A DNA stretch of 5,453 nucleotides, from contig CAJTSU010000200.1 of assembly GCA_910579055.1 (NCBI GenBank), positions 1 to 5,453 on the forward strand, read 5' to 3'. Source of the stretch: an uncultured Mailhella sp. (GTDB lineage Bacteria; Desulfobacterota; Desulfovibrionia; Desulfovibrionales; Desulfovibrionaceae). The translations under genes were made by a program, and so were the position numbers. This document shows, one piece after another, positions 1 through 5,453 of the stretch. Every line of letters starts with the position of its first letter. The first letter of the stretch is position 1. The notes under the pieces were generated by a model that saw only the letters and a list, made by a program, of their open reading frames with translations, did not search any database and was not told the origin of the DNA.

Positions 1-369
1 CTGAACGAAATTGCAAAGAATTATGAGTATGCGGAAAAGATAACTTTGGTAATAGATAACCTGAACACACATACACCTGGCTCATTATACGAAACATTCA
101 TGCCAGCCCAAGCAAAAGAGCTTTGGGAACGATTTGAGTTTGTTTATACGCCAAAGCATGGAAGTTGGCTTAATATGGCAGAGATAGAGCTCAATGTTCT
201 TATCAGGCAATGCCTCTCGCATCGAATTGGTAGCATAGAGCAGATGCGTAGAGAAACAGGTTGTTGGCAGGCACAAAGAAATAATCTTGGAGCCAAGATC
301 GATTGGCAATTTACAACTGATCAAGCCAGGATAAAGTTAAAACGGCTTTATCCGATATTTGTAGATTGA
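1..369 (+). CDS. IS630-family transposase, C-terminal fragment (5' end outside window)
   Basis: The frame is open from base 1 to a TGA at 367-369, giving 122 residues. The real start lies upstream of the window; the TTG at 46 is only an internal codon. The protein matches the C-terminal part of the DDE superfamily domain (DDE_3 type) of IS630/Tc1-mariner-like transposases, which cut and join IS ends at TA targets. Visible signatures are VIDNLNTH, with the second catalytic Asp at residue 19 followed by Asn, and YTPKHGSWLNMAEIE, where the Asn-x-x-Glu (Glu at residue 61) corresponds to the NPxE motif carrying the catalytic Glu. The C-terminus, FTTDQARIKLKRLYP, is also typical of this family. The first catalytic Asp and the N-terminal HTH must lie to the left. 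What is visible has no stops or frameshifts, so the copy may be intact. Base composition is clearly more AT-rich than the operon to the right, consistent with a mobile or acquired origin. Confidence 0.9.
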   Translation: MNEIAKNYEYAEKITLVIDNLNTHTPGSLYETFMPAQAKELWERFEFVYTPKHGSWLNMAEIELNVLIRQCLSHRIGSIEQMRRETGCWQAQRNNLGAKIDWQFTTDQARIKLKRLYPIFVD

Positions 370-376
370 CACAACA

Positions 377-392
377 CTAGGATAAATCCTAG
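377..392. repeat. 7-bp inverted repeat CTAGGAT-AA-ATCCTAG
   Basis: A perfect inverted repeat (377-383 and 386-392, 2-bp centre) lies 8 bp after the transposase stop and 18 bp before the ATG of the HTH gene. It could be an operator for the HTH protein, because Cro/CI-type regulators often bind short palindromes in their own leaders. It could also be part of the IS end: both arms contain CTAG, a target sequence reported as preferred by IS630. The sequence does not decide between these. Confidence 0.5.
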
Positions 393-396
393 CAAG

Positions 397-402
397 AAGG
401 AG
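397..402 (+). promoter_or_regulatory. Ribosome binding site of the small HTH gene
   Basis: AAGGAG lies 8 bases before the ATG at 411. A strong, well-placed Shine-Dalgarno sequence supports this start and shows that the short reading frame here was once, or still is, translated. No comparable site precedes the second half of the gene, which begins at ATG 455. Confidence 0.65.
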
Positions 403-410
403 ATAAGACT

Positions 411-616
411 ATGGATTTTTCCAGTAATATCAGTAAATTAATGGCAGAAAAAAGATGACGCATGAAGATCTGCAATATTCATCAAAACTGGGTCCTGATA
501 CTATTGTACGGGCAAGAGATGACAGAATATCTTCTTGTAAACTGTCAACCTTAGAAAAAATTGCATATGCACTCGATGTCAATGTTACTGACCTTTTTTC
601 TCATAAAAAAAACTAA
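411..616 (+). pseudogene. Small Cro/CI (XRE)-type helix-turn-helix regulator, frame broken at an A-run
   Basis: The ATG at 411 opens a 15-codon frame (MDFSSNISKLMAEKR) that stops at TGA 456-458. In the -1 frame, ATG 455 overlaps that stop (ATGA) and a 53-residue frame runs to TAA 614-616, ending DVNVTDLFSHKKN. Joined at the A6 run (448-453), the two give a 68-residue protein with the layout of an XRE/Cro-CI DNA-binding domain: helix 1 near NISKLMAEKK, helices 2-3 across THEDLQYSSKLGPDTIVRAR, and the usual closing segment LSTLEKIAYALDVNVTDLF. The break falls after helix 1, so neither piece alone would make a full HTH fold. One extra A in the run would restore the frame. Likely explanations are a one-base deletion (true pseudogene) or a sequencing error; ribosomal slippage or stop-start coupling is possible but less likely. 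The gene is AT-rich like the transposase and probably came in with it. Confidence 0.65.
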
Positions 617-808
617 GCCTTAAATCATCAAAGATTCAACTATTCCAAGGGGAAAACGGCCATAGAAAAAGCTCAATCCAACTCATCCTGCCGAGAGGAT
701 GTCAAGGATTGAGCCAATATGGAATGCTGCAAACAGTTCCAGGTGTTTATCATGTCGTATGTATTGCTAGGCATCCTCCTTGCTGCGTGCGAACGGATAT
801 TGAATTTA
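617..808. other. Junction stretch without a gene, between the AT-rich segment and the operon
   Basis: Apart from the terminator hairpin I see no coding signal here. Short plus-strand frames starting at 709 and 719 run into the antisense of the amidohydrolase gene, and no ribosome binding site or family resemblance supports them. The composition changes from AT-rich to GC-rich across this stretch, so it is the probable boundary of the inserted or acquired segment. I could not identify a direct repeat or a matching IS end. Confidence 0.5.
664..714 (-). terminator. Rho-independent terminator of the minus-strand operon
   Basis: GCTCAATCC (671-679) pairs with GGATTGAGC (706-714), and an inner stem CATCCT (684-689) pairs with AGGATG (696-701) around a 6-base loop. 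A 4x4 internal loop separates the two stems. On the minus strand the hairpin is followed directly by TTTTTC (from the A-run 666-670), as expected for intrinsic termination. It lies 94 bases after the stop of the last minus-strand gene, and the plus-strand side has no U-run, so it points to termination of the operon only. Confidence 0.7.
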
Positions 809-1672
809 CTACAACCCCAGCACCTCGGCGGCGTTGTCGTACAGCGAGTTCTTCAGCGCCTCATGTTCCAGCCCGCGCTCGTGCCAGTTTTCCAGGCACT
901 GGGCGAAGCCCCGGATGGGATAGGAAGACGCGAACAGGAAACGGTATTTAAGGAAGGAATTGGCCGCCGCCGCGTAGGCTTCATGCATGGGCATGTTGCG
1001 CACATAGAAATAGGCGTCGGGCGAGAGGTAGACGTTGCTGCACAGCAATGCCACGCCAACAGCTTCCTGCACCTTGGGCCAGCAGCCATGCGCGAACACG
1101 AACTTGACCTTGTTCCACTTCTTGAGCATGGGCACCAGCGCCGAAGGGTCGGTGTAGGACAGATCCGGCCCGCCGTACACGCTCATGGTGATGCTGACAG
1201 GAATGTTGAGCTGCTGGCACAAATCGAGAATGGGTTCCATTTTGGGGTCGTTGCCGTAAATGGCCGGAGCGCACCAGCCGGGGTCCACGGCAATGCCCCT
1301 GAAGCCCCAGTCTTTCACGCAGTGTTCGATTTCTTCCAGCGCCGTGGGCGAATGGGGAGAAATGCCCGCGAACCCGAAGAAGCGGCCGGGGTATTTTTGC
1401 GTCAGTTCGTACACGTCGGCGTTATTCGTGTCGCCGTAGACCGGGCTTCCGGTCTGGCGGCCCATGATCACGCCGTGGGTGACTCCGGCCTCGTCCATTT
1501 CCCTGACCATGAGGTCGATGTCGGCCTGATCCACGGACGGGACGGGACGGCGTTCAAAGCCGGTGGGGCGCACCTCTTTGGGCGTGGCCGGGACGACATT
1601 CTGCCAGTTCCTGACGATTTTCAACCCCATGAAACTTTTGAAAGGGGGCCGGATACGGAAGTCGATAATCAT
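809..1672 (-). CDS. Amidohydrolase-2-like (TIM-barrel) protein with altered metal site
   Basis: A 287-residue protein from ATG 1672 (GGAG 7 bases upstream) to TAG. The order of elements fits amidohydrolase-related proteins of the Amidohydro_2/ACMSD-like group, usually cytoplasmic metal-dependent hydrolases or decarboxylases: N-terminal strand MIIDFRIRPP, MDEAGVTHGVIMGR (59-72), YPGRFFGFAGISP (94-106), WGFRGIAVDPG (122-132), FVFAHGCWP (191-199), YRFLFASSYP (243-252) and a C-terminal helix ending NAAEVLGL. Length is normal for the group. The usual metal ligands are mostly replaced: the N-terminal HxH is R6-I-R8, the His after strand 5 seems to be Thr162 (PVSIT), and the Asp of the usual GSDYP is Ser250. 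His195 is retained. It is therefore either a distinct subgroup with another chemistry or a non-catalytic binding protein. It is the last gene of the operon, 52 bp after the TAXI gene, which suggests it acts on the imported compound. The fold assignment is fairly sure; the reaction is unknown. Confidence 0.8.
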   Translation of the reverse strand: MIIDFRIRPPFKSFMGLKIVRNWQNVVPATPKEVRPTGFERRPVPSVDQADIDLMVREMDEAGVTHGVIMGRQTGSPVYGDTNNADVYELTQKYPGRFFGFAGISPHSPTALEEIEHCVKDWGFRGIAVDPGWCAPAIYGNDPKMEPILDLCQQLNIPVSITMSVYGGPDLSYTDPSALVPMLKKWNKVKFVFAHGCWPKVQEAVGVALLCSNVYLSPDAYFYVRNMPMHEAYAAAANSFLKYRFLFASSYPIRGFAQCLENWHERGLEHEALKNSLYDNAAEVLGL

Positions 1673-1686
1673 GAAATTCTCCGGTA

Positions 1687-1711
1687 CGCGGAGCGGGGCT
1701 TCCGCTCCGCG
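1687..1711 (-). repeat. GC-rich 10-bp perfect hairpin between the TAXI and amidohydrolase genes
   Basis: CGCGGAGCGG (1687-1696) pairs perfectly with CCGCTCCGCG (1702-1711) around a 5-base loop. In the minus-strand transcript it begins 13 bases after the TAA of the binding-protein gene and ends just before the GGAG ribosome binding site of the amidohydrolase gene. No U-run follows, so it is not a standard terminator. Such intercistronic hairpins often protect the upstream message from 3' exonucleases or lower expression of the downstream gene. Either effect would favour a high level of the periplasmic binding protein; this role is inferred. Confidence 0.7.
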
Positions 1712-1724
1712 CGGGGTAGGGTTG

Positions 1725-2723
1725 TTACTTCAGCAGACCGGCTTCGCGGTAATACTTTTCCGCGCCGGGATGCAGGGGAAGCACCAGGTTCTGCGTCATG
1801 GTTTCGGGGTTCAGCGTCTTCCATGTGGGCTGGATGGCGGCCAGTTCCTCATGGCCTTCCACCAGCGACCTGGCAAGCTTATACGCATCGTCGTCCGAAA
1901 TTCCCCTGCGCACGATCATGACGCTGGTATCCACCAGACAGGGAATATCCTGCCCCACCGCGCCGTTATAGAAGGTTCCGGGCACTACCCCGATGTGCAG
2001 GCCGGTCTTTTCCGCCACGGCCTTCAGCACCTTTTCGGAAACGGGCAGCCATTTGACGTTGGCATTGAGCACCATTTCCTGGATCTGGCTCTGCTCGCCG
2101 GGGCCGACCTTCAGCGCCACGTTGATGGTACCGTCCTGCATCAGGCCCACCAGGTCATTGTTGGATACGGCGGTCAGCTTGCCGCCCCATTTTTTTACAT
2201 CGTCATATGTGCAGCCGTATTCGGCCAGCAGCAGTCCGCCCAGCACGTTGGCCAGCGTTCCGGTGGCTCCGCGATCCATCTTGACCGGGATGTTCTTTTC
2301 CACCAGTTCGTCAAAGCTGTTTATGGGCAGATCCTTGGACACGATGATCTGAAAGCGGCTGATGTCGTTGATGTTGGCCAGAGAGGCAAGGTTGGTCAGC
2401 GGTTTTTTGTACGGGGCCTCGCCGTTCTTGGCCGCGTAGGTGTTGAAGCCCTGGGTCACGGTGATGTCGCCGCCGTTGGTGTCGAGGCGCAGAGGGTTGG
2501 AGGTGGACGCCCCCTGAAGCACGTTGAAGGTGCTGCCGGGGTAGCGGTCGTTGACCAGCTTGCCCAACCCGGCAAGGCCCACGTTCCAGGTTCCGCCCAG
2601 GTTGGCTCCGCCCACGGCGCGCAGGTTGACGGGATTTTTGTCTTCGGCGTGCGCCAGGGGCGCGGCGGAGGCCAGGGCCAGGGCAAGGGCGGCGGCCCAT
2701 GCGGAAAGGTGTCTGATGTTCAT
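1725..2723 (-). CDS. TAXI-family TRAP transporter periplasmic solute-binding protein
   Basis: A 332-residue protein, the normal length for TRAP-associated extracytoplasmic immunogenic (TAXI) solute receptors. It begins with a clear Sec signal peptide: a basic start (MNIRH), a hydrophobic core of Ala and Leu (about 8-22) and a probable cut after AHA at residue 26. Family features follow: GGANLGGTWNVGLAGLGKLV (38-57), the ligand-region segment GASTSNPLRLDTNGGDI (71-87), a central domain with VKMDRGATGTLANVL (147-161), and near the end the typical LPLHPGAEKYYREAGLL (315-331). The protein should capture a small organic anion in the periplasm and hand it to the fused permease encoded 50 bp upstream. 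The start is fixed by the signal peptide and an AAAAGGAG site 6 bases before the ATG. Known TAXI ligands include glutamate and other dicarboxylates, but the ligand here cannot be read from the sequence. Confidence 0.93.
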   Translation of the reverse strand: MNIRHLSAWAAALALALASAAPLAHAEDKNPVNLRAVGGANLGGTWNVGLAGLGKLVNDRYPGSTFNVLQGASTSNPLRLDTNGGDITVTQGFNTYAAKNGEAPYKKPLTNLASLANINDISRFQIIVSKDLPINSFDELVEKNIPVKMDRGATGTLANVLGGLLLAEYGCTYDDVKKWGGKLTAVSNNDLVGLMQDGTINVALKVGPGEQSQIQEMVLNANVKWLPVSEKVLKAVAEKTGLHIGVVPGTFYNGAVGQDIPCLVDTSVMIVRRGISDDDAYKLARSLVEGHEELAAIQPTWKTLNPETMTQNLVLPLHPGAEKYYREAGLLK

Positions 2724-2729
2724 CGAAAG

Positions 2730-2735
2730 CTCCTT
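2730..2735 (-). promoter_or_regulatory. Strong ribosome binding site of the TAXI gene
   Basis: On the minus strand AAGGAG (extended to AAAAGGAG) precedes the ATG at 2723 by 6 bases. This near-ideal site fits the high level of binding protein that a periplasmic-receptor transporter needs. Confidence 0.7.
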
Positions 2736-2773
2736 TTATGGTTTGAAACTTCTTGTCGGTTCTTGGTGTGATG

Positions 2774-4687
2774 TCAGATGCGGGAGGGAATGCACTCGCC
2801 GGGATTGCGCGGGGGCAGGCGGCGTCTGCGCGCAAGTTGGGAGGCGGCCACCAGCGCCAGGGCGGCAAGCCCGGCAATATCGGTAATCGTGCCGGGGTAA
2901 AGCAGGGAGAGCCCGGCGGCCAGAGCAATGACGCGTTCCGCCCTGTTGGCGTCGATGAGCAGCCAGCCCTGCATGGCCGAGGCCAGACACACGACGCCGG
3001 TCACGGCAGTAATCACTGCCTGGAGCACTGTGAGCCAGTCTCCCATGAGCAGCAGCGCGGGCTCGAAAATGAAGATGTAGGGCACGATATAGGCCGCGAT
3101 GGCCAGCTTGAAGGCGGTAAAGCCCGTCTGCATGGGGTTGGCGTCGGCAATGGCCGCCCCGGCATAGGCGATGAGGCAGACCGGCGGCGTCAGGCCGGAT
3201 GTGATGGCGAAGTACATCACGAAGAGGTGGGCGGAGATCAGCGGAATGCCTGCCTGCACCAGCGCGGGAGCGCCGAAGGTGGCCACAAGGATATAGGCCG
3301 GCAGACTGGGCAGGCCCATGCCGAACACGATGCAGGTAAGCATGAGAACAAGCAGGAACAGGGTCATGTTCACCTTGGCGATATTGCCCATGATGCTCAC
3401 AAAGCCGAAGCCGAAGCCGGTCATGGTGACCACGCCGATGATGATGCCCACGCAGGCGCAGCAGGCCGCGATCATCAGGATGTTGGACGCCGTGCTTTCG
3501 ATGACGGCCAGGATGCGCCGGGGGGTGAGCCGGGTTTCCTTGCGGAAGCAGGACAGGATGACGGCGGAAAGCGATCCGCTGATGGCGGAGAAGATGATGC
3601 TTCGGCCCGACATCATGGTGGCGATGAGAATGGCCAGCGGCGCAAGGTAGTACAGCTTCTTCATGATTTCCCGTTTCGGGGGAATCAGATCCTGCGGCGT
3701 GCCGCCAAGGTCGCAGCGGCAGGCTTCAAAATGGATCATGGTGAACAGACTGCCGTAATAGAGCAGGGCGGGCAGCAGCGCCGCCTTGCAGATGCCCAGA
3801 TAGCTCACGCCGGTGTATTCGGCCATGACAAAGGCAATGGAACCCATGACCGGAGGCATGATCAGGCCGCCGGAACTGGCTACGGCCTCCACCGCGCCCG
3901 CGAATTCGGGCCGGTAGCCCACGCGTTTCATGAGCGGAATGGTGAAGGTTCCGGTGGCGTATACATTGGCCGCCGCGCTGCCGGATACACTGCCGAACAG
4001 GGCGGAACCGAAAATGGAAGCCTTGGCAGGGCCGCCCTTGGCGCGCCGGGTGATCAGGCAGGCCAGCTCCAGAAAGACGCTCGCCATGTTGGTCTTGTCC
4101 AGAATGGCCCCGAACAGGATGAACAGAAAGATGATGCTGGACGAGGCACCGATGGAGGAGCCCCATATGCCGTCGTTCAGCAGATAGAGCGATTCGATGA
4201 TGCGATCCGCCTCCAGATGCAGGTGTCCGAAATTGCCGGGCAGGCCGTGGCCGAAAAAGGCGTAGGCCAGAGCGGCCAGAGCCACGATGACCAGCGCCCA
4301 GCCGGAGAGACGACGGGTGGCTTCAAGAATGCAGAACACCAGCCCCGCCCCCAGGACAATCTGGAGAGGCGTGACCTCGTCAATTTGCGGCATGCGCTCG
4401 GCAAGCATGGGTTCGTTCCATGCGATATAGGCGCACGCGGCGGCGCTGAGCGCCACCAGCAGCAGATCCCAGAGCAGCACCGGCAGGGCTTCGGGCCGGG
4501 GATTCTTGCGCAGCGCGCGGTTGGGCGAGCGCCACAGAAAGATCAGAGGCAGAATCAGCCCGACGTGGACGGAACGAACCACCAGAGGATTGAGCAGCAG
4601 TACGCCCAGCGAGGTCAGGAGCTGAAAGACGCAGAGCGCGGCGGCCAGCACGAGGATAACGGGGCGCAGTTTCTTTCGTTCAAACAT
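2774..4687 (-). CDS. TRAP transporter fused permease subunit (DctQ-DctM type, TAXI partner)
   Basis: A 637-residue inner-membrane protein that imports the solute delivered by the TAXI receptor, driven by an Na+ or H+ gradient. The frame is open further upstream, but the correct start is ATG 4687, with AAGGAG 6 bases before it; a longer start at 4819 would overlap the upstream gene and add a hydrophilic, unrelated leader. Residues about 8-150 hold hydrophobic spans of the small-subunit (DctQ-like) part. Residues about 165-545 are the large DctM-like domain, with GSVSGSAAANVYATGTFTI (232-250), EAVASSGGLIMPPVMGSIAF (267-286), FGMGLPSLPAYILVATFGAP (455-474) and TSGLTPPVCLIAYAGAAIA (496-514). Further hydrophobic spans at about 550-577 and 583-617 form a C-terminal extension before a basic tail. 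The length matches fused TAXI-TRAP permeases. It lies 17 bp after the oxidoreductase gene and 50 bp before its receptor gene. Confidence 0.93.
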   Translation of the reverse strand: MFERKKLRPVILVLAAALCVFQLLTSLGVLLLNPLVVRSVHVGLILPLIFLWRSPNRALRKNPRPEALPVLLWDLLLVALSAAACAYIAWNEPMLAERMPQIDEVTPLQIVLGAGLVFCILEATRRLSGWALVIVALAALAYAFFGHGLPGNFGHLHLEADRIIESLYLLNDGIWGSSIGASSSIIFLFILFGAILDKTNMASVFLELACLITRRAKGGPAKASIFGSALFGSVSGSAAANVYATGTFTIPLMKRVGYRPEFAGAVEAVASSGGLIMPPVMGSIAFVMAEYTGVSYLGICKAALLPALLYYGSLFTMIHFEACRCDLGGTPQDLIPPKREIMKKLYYLAPLAILIATMMSGRSIIFSAISGSLSAVILSCFRKETRLTPRRILAVIESTASNILMIAACCACVGIIIGVVTMTGFGFGFVSIMGNIAKVNMTLFLLVLMLTCIVFGMGLPSLPAYILVATFGAPALVQAGIPLISAHLFVMYFAITSGLTPPVCLIAYAGAAIADANPMQTGFTAFKLAIAAYIVPYIFIFEPALLLMGDWLTVLQAVITAVTGVVCLASAMQGWLLIDANRAERVIALAAGLSLLYPGTITDIAGLAALALVAASQLARRRRLPPRNPGECIPSRI

Positions 4688-4693
4688 GTGTGT

Positions 4694-4699
4694 CTCCTT
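4694..4699 (-). promoter_or_regulatory. Ribosome binding site that fixes the permease start
   Basis: AAGGAG on the minus strand lies 6 bases before ATG 4687, inside the 17-bp gap after the TAA of the oxidoreductase gene. It decides in favour of the 637-residue permease starting MFERKK rather than the longer open frame beginning at 4819. Confidence 0.75.
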
Positions 4700-4704
4700 G
4701 TGGC

Positions 4705-5453
4705 TTACAGCGCGCAGACCGCGCTGCGGGCGGCATGGACGGCATCCATGATCTTGCCGGGGCGCACGCAGTCTCCCAGCGGGGTGAACGGCACGCGGGC
4801 CGCCGCCAGTTCGCGGCACAGGCCGTTGTTCGGGCGGTAGCCCAGCGCGAGTATGATGGCGTCGTACCGGGGCAGGGCGTATTCATTGCCGTATTTGTCT
4901 CTGACGCTGACTTCCCCTGTTTTGCTGATGGAGACGACCTGGGTTTCGAGCAGAAATTCCGTGCCGTGTTCCCGAAGGCTTTTTAGCAGGAACTTGCGCG
5001 CCCGCGGGTGCATGTCTGGAGCGAGTTCGGCGCGCAGTTCAAGAACGGTGACGCGTTTGCCGCGCAGGGCCAGCGCTTCCGCCGTTTCACAGCCTACCAG
5101 CCCGCCGCCGAGCACAAGCACATCAGTACCCGTCAGCGGCGTTCTCAGCGCATCTTCCGCCATGATCACGGGAGCGCCCAGGGCAAAAGCGGGGCGGACG
5201 GCCTCGCTGCCCGCGGCCACAAGCAGCGCGTCGCAGGCAAGATGGCGCAGTTCTTCCGCCGTGACGTCGCGGCCTGCTTCCACCCTGACTCCGGCCTCGG
5301 TCAGCGCGTGGACGTAATAGTTCTTCAGTGTGGTCAGCACTTCCTTGTGCGGGGGCAGGGCGGCCGCGTTGAGCAGGCCGCCGAGTTCCCGGCTGCGTTC
5401 ATACAGCGTGACCTCGTGACCGAGCCGGGCGGCGCTGAGGGCCGCCTCCATTC
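4705..5453 (-). CDS. FAD/NAD(P)-dependent oxidoreductase, C-terminal part of an Old Yellow Enzyme-type two-domain reductase (5' end outside window)
   Basis: The frame runs off the right edge; the Met at 5451 is internal, because MEAALSAARLGHEVTLYERS directly continues the first dinucleotide-binding fold, whose GxGxxG must lie just outside. Within the visible 248 residues are a second Rossmann motif VLVLGGGLVGCETAEALALR (111-130) followed by the acidic Glu of VTVLE for NAD(P)H binding, the ALGYRPN strand (202-208), and the C-terminal FAD-contact segment LGDCVRPGKIMDAVHAA (225-241). The GDC-V-x-P-x-K-I-x-x-A-x-H ending is typical of the pyridine-nucleotide-disulphide-oxidoreductase-like half of NADH:flavin oxidoreductases such as 2,4-dienoyl-CoA reductase and bile-acid BaiCD/BaiH enzymes. 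These reduce activated C=C bonds using FMN, FAD and an Fe-S cluster. The FMN and Fe-S half would lie outside the window, so a stand-alone FAD reductase is also possible. Its place at the head of a TRAP operon suggests it reduces the imported compound. Confidence 0.8.
   Translation of the reverse strand, partial: MEAALSAARLGHEVTLYERSRELGGLLNAAALPPHKEVLTTLKNYYVHALTEAGVRVEAGRDVTAEELRHLACDALLVAAGSEAVRPAFALGAPVIMAEDALRTPLTGTDVLVLGGGLVGCETAEALALRGKRVTVLELRAELAPDMHPRARKFLLKSLREHGTEFLLETQVVSISKTGEVSVRDKYGNEYALPRYDAIILALGYRPNNGLCRELAAARVPFTPLGDCVRPGKIMDAVHAARSAVCAL

Noticed and set aside
448..458. Programmed -1 frameshift site of the A-AAA-AAG type
   Set aside because: The heptamer AAAAAAG is present, but it is not in the register needed for tandem slippage in the incoming frame (GAA AAA AGA TGA), and I see no obvious downstream stimulatory hairpin. 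A one-base deletion is the simpler reading, although slippage is not excluded.
671..714. Hairpin as an IS end or recombination site
   Set aside because: The minus-strand U-run directly after the stem and its position downstream of the last operon gene fit a transcription terminator better, and no matching repeat is visible elsewhere in the window.
719..1921. Plus-strand open frame of 400 codons over the amidohydrolase and TAXI 3' end
   Set aside because: It is antisense to two well-supported genes, has no ribosome binding site and no recognisable motif. The short hydrophobic start (MSYVLLGILLAAC) looks lipoprotein-like only by chance.
4688..4819. N-terminal extension of the permease from an ATG at 4819
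   Set aside because: The extra 44 residues are hydrophilic, unlike TRAP permease N-termini, and overlap the end of the oxidoreductase gene. ATG 4687 has a proper ribosome binding site.
2753..4840. Very long plus-strand open frame (695 codons) opposite the permease gene
   Set aside because: It is rich in Gly, His, Gln and Asp with no domain character, and mirrors the hydrophobic codons of the real membrane protein. Long antisense frames are expected in GC-rich genes.
1..5453. CRISPR array, tRNA, rRNA or riboswitch
   Set aside because: No regularly spaced repeats, no tRNA-like cloverleaf and no recognisable conserved RNA motif were seen on either strand.

Overview
The window has two parts of different base composition. 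Positions 1 to about 660 are AT-rich. They hold the 3' end of an IS630-type transposase and a small Cro/CI-type helix-turn-helix gene whose reading frame is broken. Positions about 800 to 5453 are GC-rich and carry one tightly packed minus-strand operon. The operon content (fused TRAP permease, TAXI-type binding protein, enoate-reductase-like flavoprotein, amidohydrolase-fold protein) suits an anaerobic bacterium. A Desulfovibrionaceae/Bilophila-like or Synergistota-like host is my best guess, but the sequence alone does not settle this.

Left part, plus strand: transposase C-terminus (1-369, start outside the window); a 7-bp inverted repeat (377-392); the broken HTH gene (411-616); then about 190 bp with no gene. 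That gap contains a hairpin followed by a U-run on the minus strand (664-714), which is the likely terminator of the operon.

Right part, minus strand, in order of transcription: (1) C-terminal part of an FAD/NAD(P)-dependent oxidoreductase resembling the second half of two-domain Old Yellow Enzyme reductases (4705-5453, 5' end outside the window); (2) fused TRAP transporter permease (2774-4687, start placed at the internal ATG with a good ribosome binding site); (3) TAXI-family periplasmic solute-binding protein (1725-2723); (4) amidohydrolase-2-like protein (809-1672). Gaps between genes are 17, 50 and 52 bp, so co-transcription is likely. A perfect 10-bp GC-rich hairpin lies between genes 3 and 4.

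The working model is a substrate-specific uptake and catabolism unit. The TAXI protein binds an organic anion in the periplasm, the fused permease imports it using an ion gradient, and the flavoprotein and amidohydrolase-fold protein act on it in the cytoplasm. The substrate cannot be read from the sequence. The most unusual point is that the amidohydrolase-fold protein appears to lack most of the metal ligands typical of its superfamily.
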